From the NCBI GenBank assembly GCA_000710935.1, contig BAYV01000015.1:1-64000 (forward strand): 64,000 bases of DNA, in the 5' to 3' direction. This stretch comes from Iodidimonas nitroreducens (lineage in GTDB: Bacteria > Pseudomonadota > Alphaproteobacteria > Sphingomonadales > Rhodothalassiaceae). The position numbers were made by a program, and so were the translations under genes. The notes beneath the pieces were generated by a model. It saw only the letters and a program-made list of their open reading frames with translations, did not search any database and was not told where the DNA came from. Below, one piece after another: positions 45,301 through 53,358 of the stretch (position 1 is its first letter; the number at the start of each line of letters is the position of its first letter).

Positions 45301-45813
45301 GCCATTGGCAGCCTCAATCGCGAAGGGCGGGATCGCCTGCTCACCGCCTTCAATGCGGTGAACGGGCATTTCACCTCGCTGTTTCAAACGCTGTTTGGCG
45401 GGGGGCATGCGCAATTGGAACTCGTCGAATCGGATGATCCTCTGGATGCCGGACTGGAAATCATGGCCAGCCCCCCGGGCAAGCGCCTGCAAAATCTGTC
45501 TCTTTTATCGGGGGGCGAACAGGCGCTGACCGCCCTGTCCCTGATTTTTGCCGTTTTCATTACCAATCCATCGCCGATCTGTGTGCTTGATGAAGTGGAT
45601 GCCCCCCTTGATGAAGCCAATGTGGAGCGCCTGTGCACCCTGCTCGATGATATGATCAGCCGCACCAGAACCCGATTTTTGATCGTAACCCATAATGAAG
45701 TCACGATGGCCCGGATGCATCGCCTGTTTGGGGTGACCATGGCCGAACGGGGCCTGTCGCAGCTGGTTTCTGTGGATCTGGAACGGGCCGAACAGATGGT
45801 GGCCGCCCAATAA
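42328..45813 (+). CDS. smc: Chromosome segregation ATPase SMC
   Basis: Full-length SMC (1161 aa). Head part 1 with Walker A [20 protein letters not shown] near residue 32; long coiled coils about 160-490 and 660-960; hinge about 500-650 ([20 protein letters not shown]...[13 protein letters not shown]); head part 2 with signature [19 protein letters not shown] and Walker B [16 protein letters not shown]. It should organise chromosomes with ScpAB, which are not here. Start codon is TTG at 42328, 15 bp after the DsbA-like gene, so probably co-transcribed. Confidence 0.95.
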   Translation: [1161 protein letters not shown]

Positions 45814-45894
45814 TTGCGGATAGCCCGGCTCACATCCCTCTTGCGCTACAAATAATCCATGTTTTTCAGCAGGTTAAATAATGATCACCTTTTC

Positions 45895-45923
45895 TTGACA
45901 GGCCCCGGACCCGCTTCTATAGT
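45895..45923 (+). promoter_or_regulatory. Sigma70-type promoter of the atp F0 operon
   Basis: Perfect TTGACA (45895-45900), 17-bp spacer, then TATAGT (45918-45923), one mismatch from consensus. Transcription should start near 45930, about 55 bp before the atpI ATG. It lies 82 bp after the smc stop. Confidence 0.85.
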
Positions 45924-45983
45924 GCGCGCGCATTTGATCGCGTCAGGCGCTTGCCGGGCGCGGATGCCTATCAGAAACGGCCA

Positions 45984-46325
45984 ATGATCGTGGATTCAAA
46001 GAAGCAGGCGCATCGAAAAGACGACTTCAAAAAGAGGTTGCAGGACGCGCGTGCCAAACAGGGTCTCGATCAAAAAGAGAACGGCACGGGATCAGACGAC
46101 GGACAACAGGGCCAAAGCCTGTCACAGGGCTATCGAATGGGTCTTGAATTCGTCTCGGCGGTTGCAGTGGGGGCCTTCTTAGGCTACTGGCTGGATCGCT
46201 GGTTTGGCACCACGCCGATTTTTCTGATTGCGCTGTTGCTGGTGGGAACGGTTACGGGTATTCGCAATCTGATGCGCTTGCTGGTGGACCAAAGCGATAC
46301 TGACGACCGAGACGACATGAAGTAA
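45984..46325 (+). CDS. atpI: ATP synthase protein I
   Basis: Small membrane protein (113 aa) that leads F0 operons and helps assemble the c-ring. Charged, Gln/Asp-rich N-terminal half, then two helices with the motif YRMGLEFVSAVAVGAFLGYW followed by LDRWFGTTPIF, and GIRNLMRLL. ATG 45984 chosen; an upstream in-frame TTG at 45951 is less likely. Followed by atpB after 37 bp. Confidence 0.9.
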   Translation: MIVDSKKQAHRKDDFKKRLQDARAKQGLDQKENGTGSDDGQQGQSLSQGYRMGLEFVSAVAVGAFLGYWLDRWFGTTPIFLIALLLVGTVTGIRNLMRLLVDQSDTDDRDDMK

Positions 46326-46362
46326 ACCGATAGTTGGAAGACTTTCACCGGAGCATGGAAGC

Positions 46363-47109
46363 GTGGCAAACCCGCTCGAACAATTTGAAATTCATCCGAC
46401 CGCACCCTTGAGCATCGCAGGGATTGATGCCTCATTGACCAATGCCGGCATTTTCATGCTGGCCACCAGTGTCAGTGTAGTATTTTTCGTGCTGATGGGG
46501 ATGCGCCGCAGCAGCCTCGTCCCCGGGCGTTGGCAGTCGATGGTCGAGATGTGCTATGAATTCATCGCAGGCATGGTGAAAGAAAATATCGGCCAGAAAG
46601 GTCGGTCTTATGTGCCCTTCGTTTTTACCCTGTTCATGTTCATTCTGGCAGGCAATCTGATCGGTCTTTTGCCCTATTCCTTTACGGTAACCAGCCATCT
46701 GGCGGTGACATTCGCCTTTGCCGGCTTGATTTTCCTTGCCACCATCATCATCGGCTTCATCAATCATGGTATGCATTTTCTGGGGATGTTCATCCCCCGG
46801 GATACGCCGGTTGTTTTGCTGCCCCTGATCGTGGTGATCGAGGTCATCTCGTTTTTGTCGCGTCCCGTCACCCATTCGGTGCGTTTGTTCGCCAATATGA
46901 CGGCGGGGCACATTCTGTTGAAGGTTTTTGCGGGTTTCATCGTCAGCCTTTTGCTGGCCGGAGGCTTTTTATCGAGCATTTCGGTCCTGCCCGCGCTGAT
47001 GATTGTGATCCTTAATGCCCTTGAACTTCTTGTCGCTGTTGTGCAGGCTTATGTCTTCGCGCTTTTGACCTGCGTTTATCTCAATGATGCCGTCAATCTT
47101 GAGCATTGA
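46363..47109 (+). CDS. atpB: ATP synthase F0 subunit a
   Basis: Proton-channel subunit (248 aa). Five to six helices; the essential arginine lies in THSVRLFANMTAGHILLKVF, and the C-terminal helix has NALELLVAVVQAYVFALLTCVYL. GTG start at 46363 with a GGAAG site. Part of the I-a-c-b'-b order typical of alphaproteobacteria, where F1 genes are elsewhere. Confidence 0.96.
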   Translation: MANPLEQFEIHPTAPLSIAGIDASLTNAGIFMLATSVSVVFFVLMGMRRSSLVPGRWQSMVEMCYEFIAGMVKENIGQKGRSYVPFVFTLFMFILAGNLIGLLPYSFTVTSHLAVTFAFAGLIFLATIIIGFINHGMHFLGMFIPRDTPVVLLPLIVVIEVISFLSRPVTHSVRLFANMTAGHILLKVFAGFIVSLLLAGGFLSSISVLPALMIVILNALELLVAVVQAYVFALLTCVYLNDAVNLEH

Positions 47110-47201
47110 TCGGCTAAAGGCTCTTTCATCCCAAATCACCAACCGTCAACCGGTGTGACGCTCTTGCATCATCAACCGACCTCATTCGAAAGGACTGACA
47201 C

Positions 47202-47429
47202 ATGGACGCAGAAGCCGCAAAATTGATCGGCGCCGGAATTGCCACTTTGGGCATGGGTGGCGCAGGGATCGGCCTTGGCCTGATCTTTGGCTATTTCCTT
47301 CAGGCCGCATTGCGCAATCCGGCCGCCGCCGATAAACTCCGCCCGACACTGATTTTCGGGTTCGCGGTGACAGAAGCTCTGGGCATTTTTTCGTTCCTCG
47401 TTGCCCTCATTCTTTTGTTCGTCGCTTAA
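47202..47429 (+). CDS. atpE: ATP synthase F0 subunit c
   Basis: Ring subunit (75 aa), two helices. First helix glycine-rich ([20 protein letters not shown]), polar loop RNPAA, second helix with the proton-carrying glutamate in [14 protein letters not shown]. Ribosome-binding site AAAGGA before ATG 47202. Confidence 0.97.
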   Translation: MDAEAAKLIGAGIATLGMGGAGIGLGLIFGYFLQAALRNPAAADKLRPTLIFGFAVTEALGIFSFLVALILLFVA

Positions 47430-47546
47430 GGCAGCAAACGAGATTGCACCCGGCCATGGATGCCGCCCGAATTCGGATCAGCCGGATTGGGGGCCTTCAA
47501 TGGCCGGGGCGTGATCTGAACCGTTGTTCGATCAAAAGGAAGCAAG

Positions 47547-48038
47547 ATGCCACAGTTTGATCCGGCGCTTTTTGCACCACAGATCATCTGGCTGATGATC
47601 GCCTTTGGCGTGCTTTGGCTGGTTATGGCCCGCATTGGCCTGCCCCGCGTGGAACGCACGATGGTCGAGCGATCAGAACAGATCGAAGCCGATCTTGATG
47701 CTGCACGGCAGATGTCGGCAAAATCGGATGAGTTAACGGCGGCCTATGAAGCGACCCTTTCAGAAGCGCGGGCCAAGGCCGCAGCCATCGCCGAACGGAC
47801 CAAGGCGGATATTCGCCAAAGGACCGATCAGTTGATGGCCGAAACCCAAGCCAAGCTCGATGCCAGAATGGTCGAGACCCAAGCCGAAATTGATAAAGAG
47901 TTCAGATCGGCACTATCCGAAGTGGATGGGGTGGCGGCAGAGGTCGCCGCATCGATCATCGCGCGTTTAGCGGGCGAAGAGCTTGCCGCTAAAGATCTTG
48001 AGGCCGTCGTTTCACAAGTCCGTTCGGAGGCAGCATGA
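47547..48038 (+). CDS. ATP synthase F0 subunit b' (AtpF'/AtpX-type)
   Basis: Second type of b subunit (163 aa) found in alphaproteobacteria and photosynthetic bacteria. One N-terminal helix (FAPQIIWLMIAFGVLWLVMA), then a long charged coiled coil forming the peripheral stalk with subunit b. Its TGA overlaps the b gene ATG by 4 bp, coupling the two stalk subunits. Confidence 0.92.
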   Translation: MPQFDPALFAPQIIWLMIAFGVLWLVMARIGLPRVERTMVERSEQIEADLDAARQMSAKSDELTAAYEATLSEARAKAAAIAERTKADIRQRTDQLMAETQAKLDARMVETQAEIDKEFRSALSEVDGVAAEVAASIIARLAGEELAAKDLEAVVSQVRSEAA

Positions 48039-48658
48039 TGGCGCGTGATCTTCAATTTTTCATAATGGCTGATTTTGCGGCGGATGATCTGGCGGCACAA
48101 GGCGGCCAGGGCGGCCAAGGCGGTCATCAGGAAGCGGTTCAGCAGGAACTGGTCGAGGTTGATGCCCATCAAGATGGGGGTTTGCTGCAATCGGCTGAAT
48201 TTTTTGTTGCCGCTGGTTTTTTGATTTTTGTCGGTCTGATGCTTTGGCTTGGCGTCCACAAAATGATCGCCAAGGCGCTTGATGATCGGTCTGATCGCAT
48301 TGCCGGACAGATCGAAGAAGCCCGCCAGCTTCGCGAAGAGGCGCAGGCCGATCTGGCCCAGCGGCAGCGCCGTCAGAAAGAAGCAACGGCCGAAGCCGAA
48401 GCCATCCTCAATCAAGCGGAAGAAGATTCACGTTTGTTGATGGATGATGCGGTGATCGCCATGGATCGCATGGCCGGTCGGCGGGAAGAGATGGCCGCGC
48501 AAAAAATCAATCAAGCCAAGCTCGATGCCATCAAAAGCCTGCGGGCCGAAGCCGCCCATATCGCTGTTGAGGCCGCCCGCCGGGTGATGCGCGAGCAATT
48601 GGCCGGGAAAAAAGGCTCCACCGCCATGGCGCAATCTATCAAAAGCCTGGAACAATAA
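48035..48658 (+). CDS. atpF: ATP synthase F0 subunit b
   Basis: Stalk subunit b (207 aa). Compared with usual b subunits (about 160 aa) it has an N-terminal extension of about 45 residues, Gly/Gln-rich (GGQGGQGGHQE), before the membrane helix EFFVAAGFLIFVGLMLWLG; then the coiled coil. Overlaps b' by 4 bp; a strong terminator follows at 48697. A later internal ATG (codon 11) may be used. Confidence 0.93.
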   Translation: MMARDLQFFIMADFAADDLAAQGGQGGQGGHQEAVQQELVEVDAHQDGGLLQSAEFFVAAGFLIFVGLMLWLGVHKMIAKALDDRSDRIAGQIEEARQLREEAQADLAQRQRRQKEATAEAEAILNQAEEDSRLLMDDAVIAMDRMAGRREEMAAQKINQAKLDAIKSLRAEAAHIAVEAARRVMREQLAGKKGSTAMAQSIKSLEQ

Positions 48659-48696
48659 TCGCTCTCTCGGCTTTCGCATCTTTTCCTTAAAGCCAT

Positions 48697-48736
48697 AAAA
48701 AAGGGCACCGCCTTGATGAAAGGAGTGCCCTTTTTT
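48697..48736. terminator. Rho-independent terminator after the atp F0 operon
   Basis: AAAAAAGGGCAC (48697-48708) pairs with GTGCCCTTTTTT (48725-48736). A and T runs on both sides make it bidirectional between convergent atpF and the secreted-protein gene. Confidence 0.92.
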
Positions 48737-48762
48737 CTTTATGTTCAGATCCTGTGATGGCG

Positions 48763-49113
48763 TCAAAGACCGCAGCTTTTTTCCGCCGCTGTCAGCGCTG
48801 CCCGGGTATCCACCAGCATTTCATTTCGCACATCATAGGTCAGTTCCTGCTCCTCGACGAATTGGGTCATTTTTTCATCATCGCCACTGATGGCGATGGC
48901 AGCCAAAACGACCATCTTTTCAAAATCGTCTTTGGGCAGGGTTTGGGCCAGTGAGTCCACATAGCAATCACAGGTCTCGGCATCGGTCCCCCGCTCGGCC
49001 TTGCAGGCATTCCGCAGCTGATCCTGAGCGCTTTCAACGCTCAGGACCTGAGCAAGAGCCGTGTTCATCCCCATTGTGGCAACCAGCAAAGCGATGACAG
49101 ACAAAGAACGCAT
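48763..49113 (-). CDS. Secreted cysteine-containing protein of unknown function
   Basis: A 116-aa protein with a signal peptide (MRSLSVIALLVATMGMNTALAQ) and four cysteines in the mature part: NACKAERG, ETCDCYVDS and a C-terminal KSCGL, suggesting two disulfides. ATG 49113 has AGGAGTT at good spacing; a longer frame was rejected. No recognised family, though the CxCY...Ls arrangement is reminiscent of small periplasmic proteins. Alone between the atp terminator and maoC. Confidence 0.8.
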   Translation of the reverse strand: MRSLSVIALLVATMGMNTALAQVLSVESAQDQLRNACKAERGTDAETCDCYVDSLAQTLPKDDFEKMVVLAAIAISGDDEKMTQFVEEQELTYDVRNEMLVDTRAALTAAEKSCGL

Positions 49114-49187
49114 ATATTTAACTCCTGAAAAAACGAAACAAACCAAACACAATCCCAGTCAGACAGCGCCATCGCAGATCAAGCCAA

Positions 49188-49664
49188 TCAGATAGTTTCC
49201 CCAGCAGACCGTGCCGCAAAAAAGCCATTGCTTTTAAAGGTCAGTACGGGCTCACCCTTTTGATTGAGGACTGTGTAGTCGCTTTGGATATTGCCTATTT
49301 CGGGCCGGGATTTCAAGCGACGCGTGTTCGTAATCTTCATCTGCACGCTTAACACGTCCCCGGGGAAAACCGGCTGCAACCAACGGATTTCATCAACCCC
49401 CGGTGAACCCAAAGAGGCAACACCATTCTCTTTCATATGATCCACCATCATCCGCATGGTCATGGCGCATGTATGCCAGCCCGAAGCGCATAACCCCCCA
49501 AATAATGAGGATCGCGCCGCTTCATCATCCACATGAAAGGGCTGGGGATCATAGCGCCGGGCAAAATCGATCACCTCATCCCGGGTCACTTCATAGCGCC
49601 CGAAATGATCCTCTTGTCCGATCTTGAAATCTTCAAAAAAAACCGTCTGCCGGTGCTGGCTCAT
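49188..49664 (-). CDS. MaoC-like enoyl-CoA hydratase
   Basis: Hotdog-fold (R)-specific hydratase-like protein (158 aa). The catalytic Asp/His segment YDPQPFHVDDEAARSSLFGG followed by LCASGWHTCAM is the hydratase 2 motif. Typical opening FFEDFKIGQEDHFGRYEVT. Substrate is presumably an enoyl-CoA; exact pathway unclear. Single gene. Confidence 0.92.
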   Translation of the reverse strand: MSQHRQTVFFEDFKIGQEDHFGRYEVTRDEVIDFARRYDPQPFHVDDEAARSSLFGGLCASGWHTCAMTMRMMVDHMKENGVASLGSPGVDEIRWLQPVFPGDVLSVQMKITNTRRLKSRPEIGNIQSDYTVLNQKGEPVLTFKSNGFFAARSAGETI

Positions 49665-49789
49665 ATCTGTTCCTTATGCCTTGGATCGATCGCTGATATT
49701 AGCCCAAAGACGCCTTTTTGCCTGCCACCGCTAAAGGCAGGCCCCATACACAGCCCCGAATACCAGCCCGATAAAGGGCCAGGATGCCC

Positions 49790-50893
49790 TTAATTGGCAA
49801 AGCGAAACATCATGATATCGCCATCCTGAACCACATAATCCTTGCCCTCAAGACGCATTTTACCCGCATCCTTTGCCCCATGTTCACCGCCAAGGGCAAT
49901 ATAATCGGCAAAAGCCGTGGTTTCGGCACGAATGAAGCCCTTTTCAAAATCCGTGTGGATCACCCCGGCGGCCTGCGGCGCGCGGGTGCCTTTGGTGATC
50001 GTCCAAGCCCGGGCTTCTTTTGGTCCGGCGGTGAAATAGGTCTGCAGGCCCAAAAGCTGATAGCCGGCCCGGATGATGCGGGCGAGCCCGGTTTCCTCCA
50101 ATCCCATATCGGCTAGAAATTCGCGCTTTTCCGCATCACTATCCATCTGGGAGATTTCCGCTTCGATGGCTGCGGAAATGATCACGCATCCAGCCCCTTC
50201 AGCTTCCGCCTTTTTGGCCACCTTTGCCGAAAATTCATTCCCATTGGCGGCAACGCCTTCATCCACATTGCACACATATAAAACCGGCTTTCCGGTCAGC
50301 AATTGCAGCCCCTCGAACAGGCGCTCTTCCTCGGCGTCAGCGCGTTCGAGAGTGCGCGCCATCAGGCCTTCTTCCAAAAGCGTGATCACCCGCTGTACCA
50401 GGCCCAAAATCGCCTTGGCCTCTTTGTCCTGGCCGCGAATGCGCCGTTCCAGATTGGGGATGCGCTTGTTGAGCGAATCCAGATCCGCCAGCATCAATTC
50501 GGTTTCAACCGTTTCAGCATCGGCGATGGGATCGATCTTGCCATCAACATGGGTGACATCATCATCCTCAAAACAGCGCAGCACATGGACCACCGCATCC
50601 ACTTCGCGAATATTCCCCAAAAACTGATTGCCCAGCCCTTCGCCCTTTGAAGCCCCGCGCACAAGCCCGGCAATATCCACAAATGACAAGCGTGTGGGGA
50701 TGATCTGCTTTGATTTCGCAAGGGCCGCAATCTGCTGCAAACGGGGATCGGGAACAGACACATCACCGATATTGGGATCAATGGTACAAAAAGGATAATT
50801 CGCCGCTTCAGCCGCAGCGCTATTGGTCAAGGCATTGAAAAGTGTTGATTTTCCCACATTCGGCAAACCAACGATCCCGCATTTGAAACCCAT
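49790..50893 (-). CDS. ychF: Redox-regulated ATPase YchF (Obg-like)
   Basis: OBG-family P-loop protein (367 aa, standard length). G1 motif GLPNVGKSTLFNALT, switch DIAGLVRGASKGEGLGNQFL, coiled-coil insertion, and the C-terminal TGS domain (KGTRAPQAAGVIHTDFEKGF, DYVVQDGDIMMFRFAN). Hydrolyses ATP rather than GTP and associates with ribosomes. The order rplY-pth-ychF is widely conserved. Confidence 0.97.
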   Translation of the reverse strand: MGFKCGIVGLPNVGKSTLFNALTNSAAAEAANYPFCTIDPNIGDVSVPDPRLQQIAALAKSKQIIPTRLSFVDIAGLVRGASKGEGLGNQFLGNIREVDAVVHVLRCFEDDDVTHVDGKIDPIADAETVETELMLADLDSLNKRIPNLERRIRGQDKEAKAILGLVQRVITLLEEGLMARTLERADAEEERLFEGLQLLTGKPVLYVCNVDEGVAANGNEFSAKVAKKAEAEGAGCVIISAAIEAEISQMDSDAEKREFLADMGLEETGLARIIRAGYQLLGLQTYFTAGPKEARAWTITKGTRAPQAAGVIHTDFEKGFIRAETTAFADYIALGGEHGAKDAGKMRLEGKDYVVQDGDIMMFRFAN

Positions 50894-50929
50894 GTCTTTT
50901 TCCCGTTGTCGGGCTACAAAAAAGGGCGA

Positions 50930-51520
50930 TCAGCCCCCGGCCCGCGACTTTGAAACGCTTTGTGCAACATTCGTCATGAAACGCGTCCAATCCCCGCGCC
51001 CCAGATCACCCGCATGGGCGGCCATCGCTTCGCACAGATCATCCACCCAGGGCCATTCGGACTTGGCAAAATCCGACAGCACATAAGGAACCACTCGATC
51101 CTTATCGCCGGGATGGCCAATGCCCAGCCGCACCCGCACGAAATCGGGGCCACCCACATGAGAGATGATTGAACGCAAGCCATTATGGCCGGCATGACCG
51201 CCGCCAATCTTCACCCGCATCCGCCCCGGTGCCAGATCCAGCTCATCATGAAACACAATGAGATCAGATGGATCGAGCTTATAATAACGCAGGGCTTCGC
51301 CAATGGCGCGGCCGCTTTCATTCATATAGGTTTGGGGCTTGATGATGATCAGCTTTTCGCCATCGATGCTGCCCTCGCTCACCAAACCGGAAAAGCGCGG
51401 ACGATCAGGCGTAAACAGATGGCGGCGGATGATTTCATCCACCGCCATGAAGCCTATATTATGCCGATTATCAGCATATTGATTGCCCGGATTACCAAGA
51501 CCGGCCAGAAGACGCATCAA
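50930..51520 (-). CDS. pth: Peptidyl-tRNA hydrolase
   Basis: Recycles peptidyl-tRNA (196 aa). N-terminal [20 protein letters not shown] has the catalytic His, with [33 protein letters not shown] and HNGLRS. Begins 8 bp after rplY and is followed by ychF, so the three form one operon. Confidence 0.96.
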   Translation of the reverse strand: MMRLLAGLGNPGNQYADNRHNIGFMAVDEIIRRHLFTPDRPRFSGLVSEGSIDGEKLIIIKPQTYMNESGRAIGEALRYYKLDPSDLIVFHDELDLAPGRMRVKIGGGHAGHNGLRSIISHVGGPDFVRVRLGIGHPGDKDRVVPYVLSDFAKSEWPWVDDLCEAMAAHAGDLGRGDWTRFMTNVAQSVSKSRAGG

Positions 51521-51528
51521 ACTGTCTT

Positions 51529-52155
51529 TCAGTCTTCAGATGAGCCTTCTTCATCATCAGCACTCGCGCCCCCCTCTTCGGAACGCAGGGCAGACGGCGC
51601 GGCAATGGTAGCGATGGTAAAATCGCGATCGGTGATGGTGGGCTCGCAGCCGGCAGGCAACGTAACTGTGGAAATCTTCACCGAATCATTCACATCCAAA
51701 CCGCTCAGATCGATTTCGATGCTTTCGGGAATATCCGAAGCCGGCACGCTCAGCTCAATTTCATGGCGCACTACATTCAGCACACCGCCGCGCTTCAAGC
51801 CGGGGCATTTGCTTTCATTGAGGAAGTGAACGGGCACTTCCACCGTCACCTTCGAGCCTTTGGACAAGCGCAGAAAATCAACATGCAAAGGCACATCAGT
51901 GACCGGATGCAATTGAATATCACGGGGCAGAACACGTTCTTTTTTGCCATCCAGCACCAGTTCAAACTGATGCGACAGAAAACCGCCACGGTTAAGGATC
52001 GCCACCAGTTCATTGCGCTTGATCGTCACGGTTACGGGGGCTTTTTTCGCCCCATAAACCACCGCGGGAACCAAACCTTCTCGGCGCGCTGCGCGGGCGG
52101 ATCCCTTTCCGGCCTTTTCGCGCGATTGCACGTTCAGGGTCAAAGCCTGAGCCAT
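51529..52155 (-). CDS. rplY: 50S ribosomal protein L25/Ctc
   Basis: 5S rRNA-binding protein, long Ctc form (208 aa). The L25 domain (residues 1-95: [20 protein letters not shown]) is followed by a TL5-type C-terminal domain and an acidic Ser/Glu tail. ATG 52155 with GGAGAT; longer in-frame starts rejected. First gene of the rplY-pth-ychF operon. Confidence 0.95.
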   Translation of the reverse strand: MAQALTLNVQSREKAGKGSARAARREGLVPAVVYGAKKAPVTVTIKRNELVAILNRGGFLSHQFELVLDGKKERVLPRDIQLHPVTDVPLHVDFLRLSKGSKVTVEVPVHFLNESKCPGLKRGGVLNVVRHEIELSVPASDIPESIEIDLSGLDVNDSVKISTVTLPAGCEPTITDRDFTIATIAAPSALRSEEGGASADDEEGSSED

Positions 52156-52274
52156 CGTTTTATCTCCATTGATTTCATTCATGGAGCACAGCCGACCTCC
52201 AGGGATGTTCGGACTCTGTGCTCGCACGAGGGTGTAACGCCTGAAGCCTGAAAAAGCAAGAACCTGATGCCCGA

Positions 52275-53186
52275 TCAGCCTTTCTTCATGGCCGCCAAAG
52301 CCTTCATGGCAAATTTTTCGGTGTGCTTTGATCCCATTTCCAAAGCCTGCTGCTGATCACAGGCCACCAGATCATCCCATTGATCGCGCAGGCCTTCGGG
52401 GCTTGCACCCGCCCCCAGATACACCCCTTCGGTTTCAACGATATGGGCTTTGGCAAAATGCCCGGCGCCAGCGCTGATAATCTGCCCATTGGGGGCATCC
52501 TCACCGGCCAGCAGCATCACCGCCGGGGTCACCAGTTCGGGGCGAAACAGATCAAGAAGCTGGGGCGGGAACAGATCTTCGGTCATCCGGGTGGCGGCAA
52601 TCGGAACAATCGCATTCACATGGATATTATCCTTTGCCCCTTCCAGCTTCAGCGTATTCATCAAACCCACCTGACCCAGCTTGGCCGCGCCATAATTGGT
52701 TTGCCCGAAATTGCCATAAAGCCCGCTGGATGACGAGGTCATGACGATCCGGCCATATTTCTGCTGTTTCATGATCGGCCACACCGCATGGCTGCAAATG
52801 GCCGCGCCCATCAGATGCACATCCACCACCAGCCGAAAATCATCAAGGCTCATCTTGGCAAAGGATTTATCGCGCAAAATTCCGGCATTATTGATCAGAA
52901 TATCGATCCGGCCATAAGCCTCCATCGTCTCGGACATCAGGCGCGCCACCCCGGCTTCATCAGTCACCGACGAACCATTGGCAATGGCCTTGCCACCGAG
53001 CACATGAATTTCATCCACCACGGCTTTGGCGGCATCGGATGATCCCCCCGATCCATCCACGCTGCCGCCCAGATCATTCACCACAACAGACGCCCCACGC
53101 CGCGCCAGCTCCAGAGCATGGCTGCGCCCCAGCCCACCCCCGGCACCGGTCACAATCGCCACACGGCCATCAAAACGGATCGTCAT
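52275..53186 (-). CDS. SDR dehydrogenase, (3R)-hydroxyacyl-CoA dehydrogenase-like
   Basis: Short-chain dehydrogenase (303 aa): TGAGGGLGRSHALELARRG, NNAGILRD, catalytic Ser and Tyr-x-x-x-Lys in TSSSSGLYGNFGQTNYGAAK. The VVVNDLGGSVDGSG segment is characteristic of the dehydrogenase part of peroxisomal multifunctional enzyme type 2, so an acyl-CoA substrate is probable. Single gene 88 bp downstream of rplY's 5' side, same strand but separate promoter likely. Confidence 0.9.
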   Translation of the reverse strand: MTIRFDGRVAIVTGAGGGLGRSHALELARRGASVVVNDLGGSVDGSGGSSDAAKAVVDEIHVLGGKAIANGSSVTDEAGVARLMSETMEAYGRIDILINNAGILRDKSFAKMSLDDFRLVVDVHLMGAAICSHAVWPIMKQQKYGRIVMTSSSSGLYGNFGQTNYGAAKLGQVGLMNTLKLEGAKDNIHVNAIVPIAATRMTEDLFPPQLLDLFRPELVTPAVMLLAGEDAPNGQIISAGAGHFAKAHIVETEGVYLGAGASPEGLRDQWDDLVACDQQQALEMGSKHTEKFAMKALAAMKKG

Positions 53187-53358
53187 ATCCTGCTCTCCTG
53201 AATATTATGGCCCCGAATGCGTGCGGGCCGCCTGCTGATCGAACCTGTTCATAAAAGAACGCCACCATCAAGACAACCGCCGCAACAGGGGGCTGGCTCA
53301 ATAGTGGCGGGATCGGATTTGAATTTTCGTTTCGCCTCCGAAATCAGGGCCTAGGAAA

